Under the pieces are notes generated by a model that searched no databases, was not told the DNA's origin, and saw only the letters and a program-made list of their open reading frames with translations. The translations under genes and the position numbers were made by a program. Positions 7,421-17,604 of a DNA stretch of 40,765 nt are shown piece after piece (position 1 is the stretch's first letter; every line of letters begins with the position of its first letter). Source of the DNA: Clostridium intestinale DSM 6191 (GTDB taxonomy: Bacteria; Bacillota; Clostridia; Clostridiales; Clostridiaceae); NCBI RefSeq assembly GCF_900130055.1, contig NZ_FQXU01000022.1, forward strand, positions 1 through 40,765, given 5' to 3'.

Positions 7421-9625
7421 ATGGAAAAAGAAAAGGTGTTAGAGTTATTGAAGCAAATGACTTTAGAAGAAAAAATATATCAGCTTGTTCAGCTAGATGG
7501 ATCTCTTTATAGTGAAAATGCAGCAGTTACTGGACCTAAAGCTAAATTAGGAATGAGTGATGATGTAATACGTAATATGGGGTCTATTTATAATGTGTTT
7601 GGTGCCGAAAAGTTAAAAAAAATACAAGACGAGCATTTAAAAAACAATAGAAATAAGATACCTCTTTTGGTTTGTGCTGATATAATTTATGGATATCAAA
7701 CAGTTTTACCAATTCCTTTAGCTTTTGGAGGTTCTTGGAATACTAAACTTGTAAAAGAAGGAATAGAAATGGTGGCTAAGGAAGCTGCTGTAACAGGTAT
7801 ACATGGGGTTTTTTCTCCTATGGTGGATTTGGTTCGTGATCCTAGATGGGGAAGGGTTATGGAATCAACAGGAGAAGATTCGTATTTAAATAGTATATAT
7901 GCAAAGATAGAAGTCGAAGGTTTTCAAGGCAATTTAGATAATGAACATGTTGCAAGCTGTGTAAAACACTTTGCTGCCTATGGAGCTCCAGAAGGCGGAA
8001 GAGAGTATAACACTGTGGATATGTCAGAAAGACAACTTAGACAAGAGTATCTACCATCATATAAGGCGGCTGTAGATGCAGGTTGTAAAATGGTGATGAC
8101 ATCATTTAATACAGTAGATGGAATACCAGCATCAGGTAATGAATGGCTTATGAGAAAACTATTAAGAGATGAGTGGGGATTTAAAGGAGTAACTGTTTCA
8201 GATTATGCTGCAATAAAAGAACTAATTTATCATGGAATTGCAGAAGATGATTTTATGGCAGCAAAGCTTGGAATTGAAGCAGGTGTAGATTTTGATATGA
8301 AAACATCTGTTTATTCAAATAATCTAAAAGAGTTAGTAGAAAAAAATGAGATAGATGTAAAGTTAATAGATGAAGCAGTATTACGCATATTAAATTTAAA
8401 AAATGAGTTAGGTTTATTTGAAAACCCATATAGAGGCGCAAGTGAAAGCTTAGAAAATGAAGTTATAGGTTCAGAGGAACATAAAAAAATAGCACTTAAA
8501 CTAGCAGAAGAATCAATAGTTTTATTGAAAAATGATAATAGTGTATTACCACTACAAAAGGATAAAAAAATTGCATTGATTGGGCCTTATGCAGATGAAA
8601 CATCCTTAGTTGGATTATGGGCTTTTTTTGCAGATAAAGCTAATATAAAAACTTTAAAGACTACAATGGAAGATAAAATAGGAGAAAACTTATTGTATTC
8701 TCAAGGTTGTGATATTTTAAGTGATTTATCTATGATAGAAGGATTTGGTTTCCTATCAAGCAAAGGACTTGAGAAAAGAGATTTTGAAAAAGATTTAGAA
8801 GAGTCATTAAAAGTTGCAGATGATGCAGAAGTAATTGTGCTTGCATTAGGAGAGCATACATTACAAAGTGGAGAAGCTGGAAGTAGAACTGAACTAAGCC
8901 TTGATAAAATGCAGCTAAAACTACTTGAAGAGCTAAGTAAGCTTAACAAACCTATTGTGTGTGTAATGTTTAATGGTAGACCTTTAGTTATAGATAATAT
9001 ATTAGATAAAGTTGATGGATTAGTTGAGGCCTGGTTCCCAGGAACAGAAGGAGCAGTAGCTCTTGCTAATATACTATTTGGAGAAGTTAATCCATCTGGA
9101 AAATTAACAATGAGTTTTCCAAGAAATGTTGGGCAAATTCCAGTACACTACAATGAATTTAAAACAGGAAGACCTTTTATTGGATCAGGACATGTAGGCA
9201 GATTTATATCTAAATACATAGATTCTTCTAACGAGCCTAGATATGAATTTGGATATGGATTATCGTATACAGATTTTGAGTATGATGAAATTAAATTAAG
9301 CAGCACTACATTAAAAAGTAATGAGTGCATTAAAGCCTCAGTGTTAGTTAAGAATGTAGGTCAGGTAAAAGGTAAAGAAGTTGTGCAGCTTTATATTCAA
9401 GATGTTATTGGGAGTGTAGTTAGGCCCGTAAAGGAATTAAAAGGTTTTGAAAAAATAGAACTTGAACCTAATGAAAGTAAAGAAGTAGAATTCATAATAT
9501 CAGAAAAAGATCTAAAATTCTTTGGTAAAGATATGAATTTTGCAGCTGAAAAAGGCGAATTTAAAGTATTTATTGGGGCAAGTAGTAAAAATGTAAAAGA
9601 AAGCTCATTTAAATATTTAGGATAA
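7421..9625 (+). CDS. Family GH3 beta-glucosidase (cytoplasmic)
   Basis: A 734-residue glycoside hydrolase with the usual GH3 order: TIM-barrel domain (about 1-330), alpha/beta sandwich (about 360-560) and a C-terminal fibronectin-III-like domain (about 620-734). The barrel has 'DPRWGRVMESTGED', 'KHFAAYGAPEGGREYN' and 'GFKGVTVSDY', where the Asp of VSDY is the expected nucleophile. There is no signal peptide, so it acts on sugars inside the cell. It follows the cellobiose-type PTS genes, but a PTS yields phosphorylated disaccharides, which GH3 enzymes do not usually prefer; it may serve unphosphorylated glucosides or be unusually tolerant. The ribosome site is weak (GAGGTG). Confidence 0.9.
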   Translation: MEKEKVLELLKQMTLEEKIYQLVQLDGSLYSENAAVTGPKAKLGMSDDVIRNMGSIYNVFGAEKLKKIQDEHLKNNRNKIPLLVCADIIYGYQTVLPIPLAFGGSWNTKLVKEGIEMVAKEAAVTGIHGVFSPMVDLVRDPRWGRVMESTGEDSYLNSIYAKIEVEGFQGNLDNEHVASCVKHFAAYGAPEGGREYNTVDMSERQLRQEYLPSYKAAVDAGCKMVMTSFNTVDGIPASGNEWLMRKLLRDEWGFKGVTVSDYAAIKELIYHGIAEDDFMAAKLGIEAGVDFDMKTSVYSNNLKELVEKNEIDVKLIDEAVLRILNLKNELGLFENPYRGASESLENEVIGSEEHKKIALKLAEESIVLLKNDNSVLPLQKDKKIALIGPYADETSLVGLWAFFADKANIKTLKTTMEDKIGENLLYSQGCDILSDLSMIEGFGFLSSKGLEKRDFEKDLEESLKVADDAEVIVLALGEHTLQSGEAGSRTELSLDKMQLKLLEELSKLNKPIVCVMFNGRPLVIDNILDKVDGLVEAWFPGTEGAVALANILFGEVNPSGKLTMSFPRNVGQIPVHYNEFKTGRPFIGSGHVGRFISKYIDSSNEPRYEFGYGLSYTDFEYDEIKLSSTTLKSNECIKASVLVKNVGQVKGKEVVQLYIQDVIGSVVRPVKELKGFEKIELEPNESKEVEFIISEKDLKFFGKDMNFAAEKGEFKVFIGASSKNVKESSFKYLG

Positions 9626-9741
9626 TGAAAAGTTATATAATTATTGAATAGAAATGATTACTAAAACACATTAGAAATTAATGTGATAATAAATAGTTGT
9701 CAGTATATAGTAGGGGAAAATAAATAGGAAACTTGAGACAG

Positions 9742-10308
9742 TTATTTATAAATAAAAAAGTAGAGAAATCTAATTAAACCACAACTTAGCATAATTAAAA
9801 TTGGATTACATTTTGTTTTTCTTAAAGTTATCAAAGCTAATGAAAAAAGAATAATAGAAATAAAATCAATATCAGAAGGATTTAGAGATATATTTCCTTC
9901 TCCCCATATTGATAGTGTAAAAATAGATATACCAGCTGAAGCTATTAAGGCTATGATTAGTGGGCGAAGACTTTTAAGAATTCCTTGAACCATATCTACA
10001 TGTTTATATTTAAAGTATAGCCAAGCTAATAAAGACATAATAATACATGATGGTAATACACATCCTAATGTTGCAATTATAGCTCCACTTAATCCAGCAA
10101 CTCGTATTCCTACAAATGTTGATGAATTTATGGCTATAGGACCTGGTGTCATTTGAGAAATTGTAATTAAATCGGTAAATTCACTTTGTGTAAGCCAGTT
10201 ATTATTATAAACTACTTGCGTTTGAATTAGGGGGATAACAGCATATCCACCTCCAAAGCTAAATAGACCTATTTTAAAAAAACTCCAAAAAAGATTAAAT
10301 AGAATCAT
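9742..10308 (-). CDS. CHR (chromate transporter family) protein, second half-size subunit
   Basis: A 188-residue membrane protein with one CHR domain. The N-terminal part carries the family marks 'FKIGLFSFGGGYAVIPLIQ' and 'MTPGPIAINSSTFVGIRVAG'. Short CHR proteins of this size work as pairs encoded side by side, and the partner gene ends 3 bp upstream. Only some family members have been shown to export chromate; for this one the substrate is unknown. About six hydrophobic segments are visible. Confidence 0.88.
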   Translation of the reverse strand: MILFNLFWSFFKIGLFSFGGGYAVIPLIQTQVVYNNNWLTQSEFTDLITISQMTPGPIAINSSTFVGIRVAGLSGAIIATLGCVLPSCIIMSLLAWLYFKYKHVDMVQGILKSLRPLIIALIASAGISIFTLSIWGEGNISLNPSDIDFISIILFSLALITLRKTKCNPILIMLSCGLIRFLYFFIYK

Positions 10309-10311
10309 AAA

Positions 10312-10881
10312 TTATTTTTTCTCCCTACATTTAGTGTTTAAATAAGTTTTCAATGCTCCAATTGCTATACATATAATAAGTAGATAAATTACACTAATTT
10401 TAAAGAAATGAGATAATATAAAGGTTATAATCATTAGTAATATAGATAGTTTTTCCTTCTCTTTAAAGATATCTTGTCCCATATTGATAACAACATCAAT
10501 AATGACAGCAGCAACACCAGCCTGCATTCCATCTAGTATAGTTGAAACAATCACGTTTTGGCTAAAAGATTTATAAAATAAAGAAATAGTAGATAAAATT
10601 AAAAGTGGTGGTAAAACAGTTCCGAATATAGTTATTAATGCACCTAGTACGCCACAAACCCGATAACCTATTAAGATGGAGGAATTTACTGCTACAGAAC
10701 CCGGTGCTGATTGAGCTATTGCAACTAAATTTAGAAGTTCGTCTTTTTCAATCCATTTTAAATCATCTGAGAATTTTTTTTTCATCAAAGGTATAATAAC
10801 AAATCCACCACCGAAAGTTACTGCGCTTAAATAAAAAGTTGAAGTGAACAGTATTATATAGGTATTAATATTTTTACGCAT
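10312..10881 (-). CDS. CHR (chromate transporter family) protein, first half-size subunit
   Basis: A 189-residue membrane protein with one CHR domain: 'LSAVTFGGGFVIIPLMKK' near the start and 'SAPGSVAVNSSILIGYRVCG' after it. I chose the ATG at 10881 because GGAGGG lies 7 bases before it; the frame stays open upstream to 10956, but that stretch lacks a ribosome site and is unlike the family. It is the first gene of a pair read away from a LysR gene, which probably controls it from the shared 109-bp spacer. Confidence 0.88.
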   Translation of the reverse strand: MRKNINTYIILFTSTFYLSAVTFGGGFVIIPLMKKKFSDDLKWIEKDELLNLVAIAQSAPGSVAVNSSILIGYRVCGVLGALITIFGTVLPPLLILSTISLFYKSFSQNVIVSTILDGMQAGVAAVIIDVVINMGQDIFKEKEKLSILLMIITFILSHFFKISVIYLLIICIAIGALKTYLNTKCREKK

Positions 10882-10990
10882 AAAGCATCCCTCCGCAATA
10901 TAAATTCTACTACTTGAATGTTCATATGTAAAATAATATAATAATATAAATATCATAAGAAAAAATTATATTATTTAAGGTGGAATATGT

Positions 10991-11860
10991 ATGACATTAA
11001 GGCATATGAAAATTTTCGTTGCAGTATGTGAATGTAAAAGCGTTACTGCAGCTGCAAAAAAGCTCTTTATAACTCAACCTGCAGCAAGTCTCGCAATTAC
11101 GGAACTAGAAGCTTATTATGGGGTAAGGTTATTTGATAGAATTTCAAAAAGATTACATATAACTGAAATGGGTAAACAATTACTTTCTTATGCAACACAT
11201 ATAGTCTCTTTGTTTGATGAAGCAGAAAAAAGTATTAGAAACTTAGATAGTATTGGAATTTTGAGAGTAGGAACGAGTATAACTATTGGAAATTATCTAC
11301 TCCCTAACTTTGTGAAAAAGTTTCAAGATACTCATAGAAATATAAAAATTAATGCTATAATTGATAATTCAAAGAGTATTGAAGATTTAGTATTAAGCAA
11401 TGAAATTGATTTAGGACTAATAGAGGGATTCTCTCATAGTGAATATATTGAAAGTAAGATTTTTATGACAGATAGAATGGTTCTTATATGCTCACCTGAT
11501 CATCATTGGTCTAAAGTAAAAGAAATAGAAATATCTGATTTAAATAATTCAGAATTTATTTTAAGAGAAAATGGAAGCGCTGGTCGAGAAATAATAGATA
11601 ATATTTTTGAAATGCATGGAATAAATATAAATCAAAGATGGCAAAGCCTAAGTACACAAGCTATAATAAAAGCGGTTAGCAAAAATTTAGGTATATCTGC
11701 ATTACCATATCTTTTAGTTAAGGAAAACTTAGATAGGGGAGAGGTAGTAGAGGTAGCAATAAAAAATATAACATTGATACAAAACTTTTCAATTATTAGT
11801 CATAAAAATAAATTTTTAACTAATTCTGCAAAAGATTTTATGGCGCTTTTCTTGAACTAA
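10991..11860 (+). CDS. LysR-family transcriptional regulator
   Basis: A 289-residue regulator of normal LysR length. The N-terminal winged helix-turn-helix is clear (MTLRHMKIFVAVCECKSVTA, AAKKLFITQPAASLAITELE), followed by the effector-binding domain with two alpha/beta lobes (about 90-289). The divergent position next to the CHR pair suggests it controls that pair and itself. AAGGTGGA precedes the ATG. The effector cannot be read from the sequence. Confidence 0.9.
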   Translation: MTLRHMKIFVAVCECKSVTAAAKKLFITQPAASLAITELEAYYGVRLFDRISKRLHITEMGKQLLSYATHIVSLFDEAEKSIRNLDSIGILRVGTSITIGNYLLPNFVKKFQDTHRNIKINAIIDNSKSIEDLVLSNEIDLGLIEGFSHSEYIESKIFMTDRMVLICSPDHHWSKVKEIEISDLNNSEFILRENGSAGREIIDNIFEMHGININQRWQSLSTQAIIKAVSKNLGISALPYLLVKENLDRGEVVEVAIKNITLIQNFSIISHKNKFLTNSAKDFMALFLN

Positions 11861-11920
11861 TAAGTATGGGTGGTTTTAAAATTTTATAGTTTTTAAGTTT
11901 GGATAATTTACGTTAAAAAT

Positions 11921-11945
11921 AGAGTGTCGACTTTGTCGACACTCT
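11921..11945. terminator. Bidirectional terminator between LysR and DegV genes
   Basis: A perfect 11-bp stem (11921-11931 with 11935-11945) with a TTT loop containing GTCGAC. It is flanked by AAAAAT on the left and TAAAT on the right, between two convergent genes. Confidence 0.75.
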
Positions 11946-11969
11946 TAAATAGTAATAAATTTAATTCAG

Positions 11970-12797
11970 TTAATACGCGATTACTATTCCGCCATTATCA
12001 GCATAGACAGTACTTAATCCACTAGCTTCAAATATAATAATATCTTTAAATGGATATCTACTTTCTATAACTGCTTTAAGCTCAGTGGCTTTTTCTAATG
12101 CATGTACGTGTGTTATAGCTAAAACTGTATTTTTAAAGTCAATAGGAGCCTCACCTATAATATCTACAAGTCTTGAGAAAGCTTTTTTCTTTCCTCTAAC
12201 TTTTTCTTTTAAAACTATTTCACCTTCACCATTTTCACCCATAATAGGAACTATATTAAGTAGGTTTCCTATTATAGCTTGATAATTGCTTATTCTTCCG
12301 TTTTTAGCTAGATTATCTAAAGAGTTAAGCACAAATAAAGTCTTTAATTGAGATATGTAGCTATTAACTTTTTCCACTATATCTAGAGAACTAAGGTTTT
12401 GAGCCAATAATTCTTTTACCTTTAGTGCAACTAAAGATTCTCCAGCACAAGCAGATTTTGAATCAAAAACATGAACCTCACTTCCTGGTTCCATTTCCTC
12501 AAACATGTCTTTTGCTGCTATTGCACTATTGTGAGATCCACTTAGCTTTGATGATATAGTAACAACATAATTTTCAGCATTTTTTTTAAAACTTTCAAAA
12601 AAGTCATTAGGTGAAGGACATGCTGTTAAGATTCTATTTTTAGTTTCTTTCATCTTTGACAATAAGTCAGAAGTATCTAAGTTTTTGTCTATTATATCGT
12701 TACCATCAATTGTAACTATAAAAGGAATTCTCTTTATTTCTGTATCGTCCCCAAGGACTTCATTATTAAAATCTACACAACTATCTGTTATTAACAT
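11970..12797 (-). CDS. DegV family fatty-acid-binding protein
   Basis: A 275-residue protein of the DegV/FakB family, which binds fatty acids and presents them to the kinase FakA. Marks are the N-terminal 'LITDSCVDFNNEV', the 'TACPSPNDFFESF' stretch and 'VVTISSKLSGSHNSAIAA', whose Ser residues hold the carboxylate in known structures, then 'LDNLAKNGRIS'. Length is normal. AAGGAG precedes the ATG. No fakA gene is near. Clostridia usually have several DegV paralogues, so the exact lipid is unknown. Confidence 0.9.
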   Translation of the reverse strand: MLITDSCVDFNNEVLGDDTEIKRIPFIVTIDGNDIIDKNLDTSDLLSKMKETKNRILTACPSPNDFFESFKKNAENYVVTISSKLSGSHNSAIAAKDMFEEMEPGSEVHVFDSKSACAGESLVALKVKELLAQNLSSLDIVEKVNSYISQLKTLFVLNSLDNLAKNGRISNYQAIIGNLLNIVPIMGENGEGEIVLKEKVRGKKKAFSRLVDIIGEAPIDFKNTVLAITHVHALEKATELKAVIESRYPFKDIIIFEASGLSTVYADNGGIVIAY

Positions 12798-12992
12798 ATT
12801 TTCTCCTTAATCTATAATTATTAATTGTTAACTTATAATTAGTATTCTTATCTATATTATGTGTAAAATTAGAAAGAAAATCAAGGCTTATGGCATAGAA
12901 ATTTCTTTTTACAAAAATAGAAAGTCTTAATGATTAATATTAGGTTATAATAAAAAAGTAACTGTGAATATTTAAATAGGGGGATTTAGAGA

Positions 12993-13832
12993 ATGAAATA
13001 CAAATTATTAGCTATTGATATGGATGGTACTTTTTTAGATGCCGAACATAAGCCGCTAGAAGCAAATTATATTGCAATAAAGAAAGCTGCTGAATTGGGA
13101 ATAAAGGTTGTAATATGCTCAGGAAGAATTCCAGCAGCACTTAAATTATTTACAGATGATATGCCTAAGAATCAACCTATTATAGCAGGTAATGGAAGTA
13201 TAGTGTACGATGGTGATTTAAATGAGATTTATAAAGAATACATAGATCCAGACACTGTAGGTGATATTATTTCAATGCTAAGAAATGAATATGACCATGT
13301 ATATTATCATGTTATGGATCCATATGTTGTGTATTCAGAAGGTATTGGAAGAATAGTACAAGATTTTTTATTTAAATTAAATCTATCGCTTCCTAGAAAA
13401 CATAGAATGGAATTTCGTCTAGTTCCAGACTTAGTAACCTATATTGATGAACATAGGGTGAAAGCTTTAAAAATAGAGATTCATGAAGATGATAATAATC
13501 TATTTAATGAAATAAGAAGAAGAATTGAAACTATACCAAATGTGGAAGTAGTGACTTCTGGCTTTGGTTCATTAGAAATAGTTAGGAAAGGAATTAATAA
13601 AGGTAAAGCTCTTGAAGTATTAGCAAAACACTATGGATATTCTTTAGAGGAATGTATAGCTGTTGGTAATGATGAAAATGATGTTGAGATGATACAAGAG
13701 GCTGGACTTGGGATAGCTGTTAAAAATTCTAATCCAAAGGCTAAAGCGGTTGCAGATTATATAACAGAAAATGATAATGATAACAATGCAGTTGCAGAAG
13801 TTGTGGAAAAGTTCATACTTAATGTGGATTAA
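12993..13832 (+). CDS. Cof-type HAD phosphatase (YidA-like)
   Basis: A 279-residue member of the HAD superfamily, Cof subfamily, which dephosphorylates sugar phosphates or FMN. Motif I is 'LLAIDMDGTFLD' (nucleophile D9, acid D11), motif II is the Ser of 'VVICSGR', motif III is Lys in the 'GINKGKALEVLAKHYG' segment, and motif IV is 'VGNDENDVEMI'. The C2-type cap lies between motifs II and III. The start is an ATG 10 bases after GGGGG. It sits 64 bp before the GH1 gene, so the two may share a transcript; a role in relieving sugar-phosphate stress is possible. Confidence 0.9.
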   Translation: MKYKLLAIDMDGTFLDAEHKPLEANYIAIKKAAELGIKVVICSGRIPAALKLFTDDMPKNQPIIAGNGSIVYDGDLNEIYKEYIDPDTVGDIISMLRNEYDHVYYHVMDPYVVYSEGIGRIVQDFLFKLNLSLPRKHRMEFRLVPDLVTYIDEHRVKALKIEIHEDDNNLFNEIRRRIETIPNVEVVTSGFGSLEIVRKGINKGKALEVLAKHYGYSLEECIAVGNDENDVEMIQEAGLGIAVKNSNPKAKAVADYITENDNDNNAVAEVVEKFILNVD

Positions 13833-13896
13833 AATAAATTAATAATTTTTGAAATAAAAGTGTATCTAAATATGTTTAACGAAGGGAGAAATTTAA

Positions 13897-15324
<1,428 letters not shown>

Positions 15325-15340
15325 TAAAAACTTTAAAGAG

Positions 15341-15376
15341 GATGATTTCTGTATTGAACAGGAATCATCTTTTTTG
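15341..15376 (+). terminator. Terminator after the GH1 gene
   Basis: A 12-bp stem with one T-G pair (15341-15352 with 15358-15369), a 5-base loop and a T6 tail. Confidence 0.9.
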
Positions 15377-15427
15377 CTATAATTATGAGCAATTCATAAA
15401 ATTCATATATTTTAGGAGAATACTAAA

Positions 15428-16135
15428 ATGAATAAGAGAGAGTTTATTGTACATGATTTACTTAGTAAGATTTATCAAGATCAGTTTGTAACAAAAAAAC
15501 TTCCTACGGAAAGAGAATTAGCAATACAGTATAATGTTTCGAGATATACAATTCATGAGGCTATTAATAGATTGAGGAACATGGGAATTGTTAAGGTTGT
15601 GCAAGGATCAGGTATTTTTATAGGAAAAAATATTAAAACTAGTCCATTAGTTTATAATTCTCTGACAGAAACTCACTATTCTAAGATAACGTCAAAAGTT
15701 ATTTCTTTTGAGAAACAGTTACCCACTAAAGAATTTCAACAGATTTTTGATATAAAGGCTAGTGATGAGATATGGTCTTTTTGCCGTCTTAGAATAATTA
15801 ATTATCAGATAATGCAGATCGAATATTCTAAATTACCAGTGCACTTATTTCCTAATTTATCTAAGGGCGATATTGAAAAATCAATTCAATCCTATGTAAA
15901 AAAGCAAAAATTACAGATTTCTCATTATTTTAATACATACGAGTCTATTCTTCTAGATAAGGAGCAGGCAGAGCTTTTACAGCAAAAAAAGAAAACACCC
16001 GCTATGAAAATTTCTAGTAGGGGAATCCTAGCAGAAGGAAAAGTTTTCGTAGCGAGTGAAAATATTGCTTTAGATTATAAATGCACATATATAACAGCTT
16101 TTAATAAAGAACATCATTCCTTAAGGCAGCTATAA
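15428..16135 (+). CDS. GntR-family regulator with UTRA domain
   Basis: A 235-residue regulator of the HutC/UTRA branch. The N-terminal winged helix contains 'KKLPTERELAIQYNVSRYTI' and 'AINRLRNMGIVKVVQGSGIFI'. The UTRA effector domain fills about 85-230 and has the 'EIWSFCRLRIINYQIMQIEYSKLP' pattern. UTRA domains bind small sugars or sugar phosphates. Likely targets are the GH1 gene upstream or the sugar-acid genes downstream, but I found no convincing repeated operator. TTAGGAG precedes the ATG by 8 bases. The stop codon lies inside a terminator hairpin. Confidence 0.88.
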   Translation: MNKREFIVHDLLSKIYQDQFVTKKLPTERELAIQYNVSRYTIHEAINRLRNMGIVKVVQGSGIFIGKNIKTSPLVYNSLTETHYSKITSKVISFEKQLPTKEFQQIFDIKASDEIWSFCRLRIINYQIMQIEYSKLPVHLFPNLSKGDIEKSIQSYVKKQKLQISHYFNTYESILLDKEQAELLQQKKKTPAMKISSRGILAEGKVFVASENIALDYKCTYITAFNKEHHSLRQL

Positions 16136-16152
16136 AGCTGTCTTAATTTTTT
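16121..16152 (+). terminator. Terminator overlapping the end of the GntR gene
   Basis: An 11-bp stem with one G-T pair (16121-16131 with 16136-16146) and a T6 tail. The stem begins inside the last codons of the regulator and the T-run reaches the stop codon of the convergent dehydratase gene. Confidence 0.85.
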
Positions 16153-17350
16153 AAGGAGTCATAATTGATCCATCAGGAATTCTTGCTTGAGTCCATTCAT
16201 GCATTCTATATTCTATAGGGAATTCTAATGCTTTTTCTTCATTAAAATCTACACCTATTCCAGGAGCTTCTATAGGATATATGTATCCCTTTCTTGCTTC
16301 AACTATGTTTGAGAATACACTTCTTGTGTTTGGATTTATTGGAATATTCTCTTGAATAGCTGCACTATAAAGATGGATATTTAAGTGAGTGTTAACAGCT
16401 ATTCCTATTGGGGTAATATCTGAAGGTGTATGCCATGCAATTCTTATTCCAAAAGATTCACATAATGCACCTAATTTTAAAGCTGGTGTAATTCCGCCGA
16501 TTTGAGAAACATGACACCTTAAAAAGTCTATTTTTCTTTCTGCAATTAGATGTTTCCATTCCATTGGGTTATTAAATAATTCACCACTAGCAATTGGTGT
16601 TGATGTTTGCGTGCGTATTTGTCCTAACCATTCATTTTGGTCTGGGGCTAAAATATCCTCTATGAAATATGGTTTGAACTTTTCAACATCTTTAGCAAAT
16701 TGAACAGCTTGATTTGGGAAAAGTCTTTCATGAATATCGTGAAGTATGTGGAACTTATTCCCGTACTTTTCTCTTAATAAAGAAAACATATTTAAAGTCG
16801 TATCAATATAATCATCTTGGTCATAATAAGAACCAGGAGTAGGGTTTTCGGGACAGTGGAGATTAGTAGGATTACCACCATAAAAACCTAGCTGACAGCG
16901 AATATGTTTATAACCTTCAGCTAATATAGAGTCCACTTCTTTATATAAATCATCAATGTTATCAGCTACAGCATGTGTATATGCTGGAATAGCATCTCTT
17001 GATTTTCCACCAAAAAGTTGATATAAAGGCATGTTTGCAAGTTTGCCTTTTATATCCCATAATGCCATATCAACACCTGAGACTGCATTGTTAGTTACTG
17101 GCCCATTTCTCCAATAAGAATTAACCATCATCATATGCCATAAGTCTTCGATATTATTTGCATCTTTTCCAATTAGTATAGGTCTAAGATATTCTTCTAC
17201 CATAAGCTTAACAACTTTTGGTCTTTGTTGAAAAGTTGCACAGCCATAGCCAGTTATCCCTTTATCTGTAGTAACCTTAACTACTACTAAATTGTGTCTA
17301 TCTGGTTTTAAAGTAAAACATTCCACATTTGCAATAATTGTTGGTGTCAT
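16151..17350 (-). CDS. RspA/ManD-family sugar-acid dehydratase (enolase superfamily)
   Basis: A 399-residue enolase-superfamily enzyme close to D-mannonate dehydratase (ManD/RspA), which would turn D-mannonate or D-gluconate into 2-keto-3-deoxygluconate. Metal ligands are expected in 'ILHDIHERL' (Asp), 'FIEDILAPD' (Glu) and 'ASGELFNNP' (Glu); the His of HDIHE and the '[10 protein letters not shown]' loop fit the active site. The ATG at 17350 is chosen because GAGGAA lies 5 bases before it; the frame runs open to 17413 without a ribosome site. It diverges from EIIBC, KDG kinase and KDPG aldolase genes, which fits a mannonate/gluconate route. Some family members have little or no activity, so the substrate stays open. 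Confidence 0.85.
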   Translation of the reverse strand: MTPTIIANVECFTLKPDRHNLVVVKVTTDKGITGYGCATFQQRPKVVKLMVEEYLRPILIGKDANNIEDLWHMMMVNSYWRNGPVTNNAVSGVDMALWDIKGKLANMPLYQLFGGKSRDAIPAYTHAVADNIDDLYKEVDSILAEGYKHIRCQLGFYGGNPTNLHCPENPTPGSYYDQDDYIDTTLNMFSLLREKYGNKFHILHDIHERLFPNQAVQFAKDVEKFKPYFIEDILAPDQNEWLGQIRTQTSTPIASGELFNNPMEWKHLIAERKIDFLRCHVSQIGGITPALKLGALCESFGIRIAWHTPSDITPIGIAVNTHLNIHLYSAAIQENIPINPNTRSVFSNIVEARKGYIYPIEAPGIGVDFNEEKALEFPIEYRMHEWTQARIPDGSIMTP

Positions 17351-17604
17351 TAAAATTCCTCTTTTCATTATTACTTTAATACTATTGAAACATGTCTTAG
17401 AAGGTAAAGTCAATTTGGTTTGATAAAATCAGTGCTATTTAAAATAAACCATACCAATTAATGTATAAGTTCCTTGTTAAGCCTTGTTTTATAAGGCTTT
17501 AAAGAAAAAATAATGATTTTTTGGACTGATTTATTTTTAAAATTAATTGTGCTATCATTCATCTTGTAAACGAAATTATAAAAATATGAATAGGAGAATG
17601 CTTA
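17351..17604. promoter_or_regulatory. Divergent promoter region of the dehydratase and EIIBC genes, with a cre-like site
   Basis: This 254-bp spacer must carry promoters for both directions. TTGTAAACGAAATTA at 17564-17578 matches the CcpA cre consensus WTGNAANCGNWNNCW at all but one fixed position, and a TATCAT -10-like box lies at 17553-17558 just before it, so CcpA could block the EIIBC promoter. A 7-bp stem at 17479-17499 has no T-run. I found no clear GntR operator. Confidence 0.4.

Noticed and set aside
9667-9685. Hairpin CACATTA/TAATGTG between the GH3 gene and the CHR pair, as a terminator
   Set aside because: The stem is only 7 AT-rich pairs and no T-run follows on either strand.
17479-17499. 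Terminator or operator AAGCCTT/AAGGCTT in the dehydratase-EIIBC spacer
   Set aside because: A 7-bp stem without a T-run and without a second copy elsewhere; evidence is too weak for a call.
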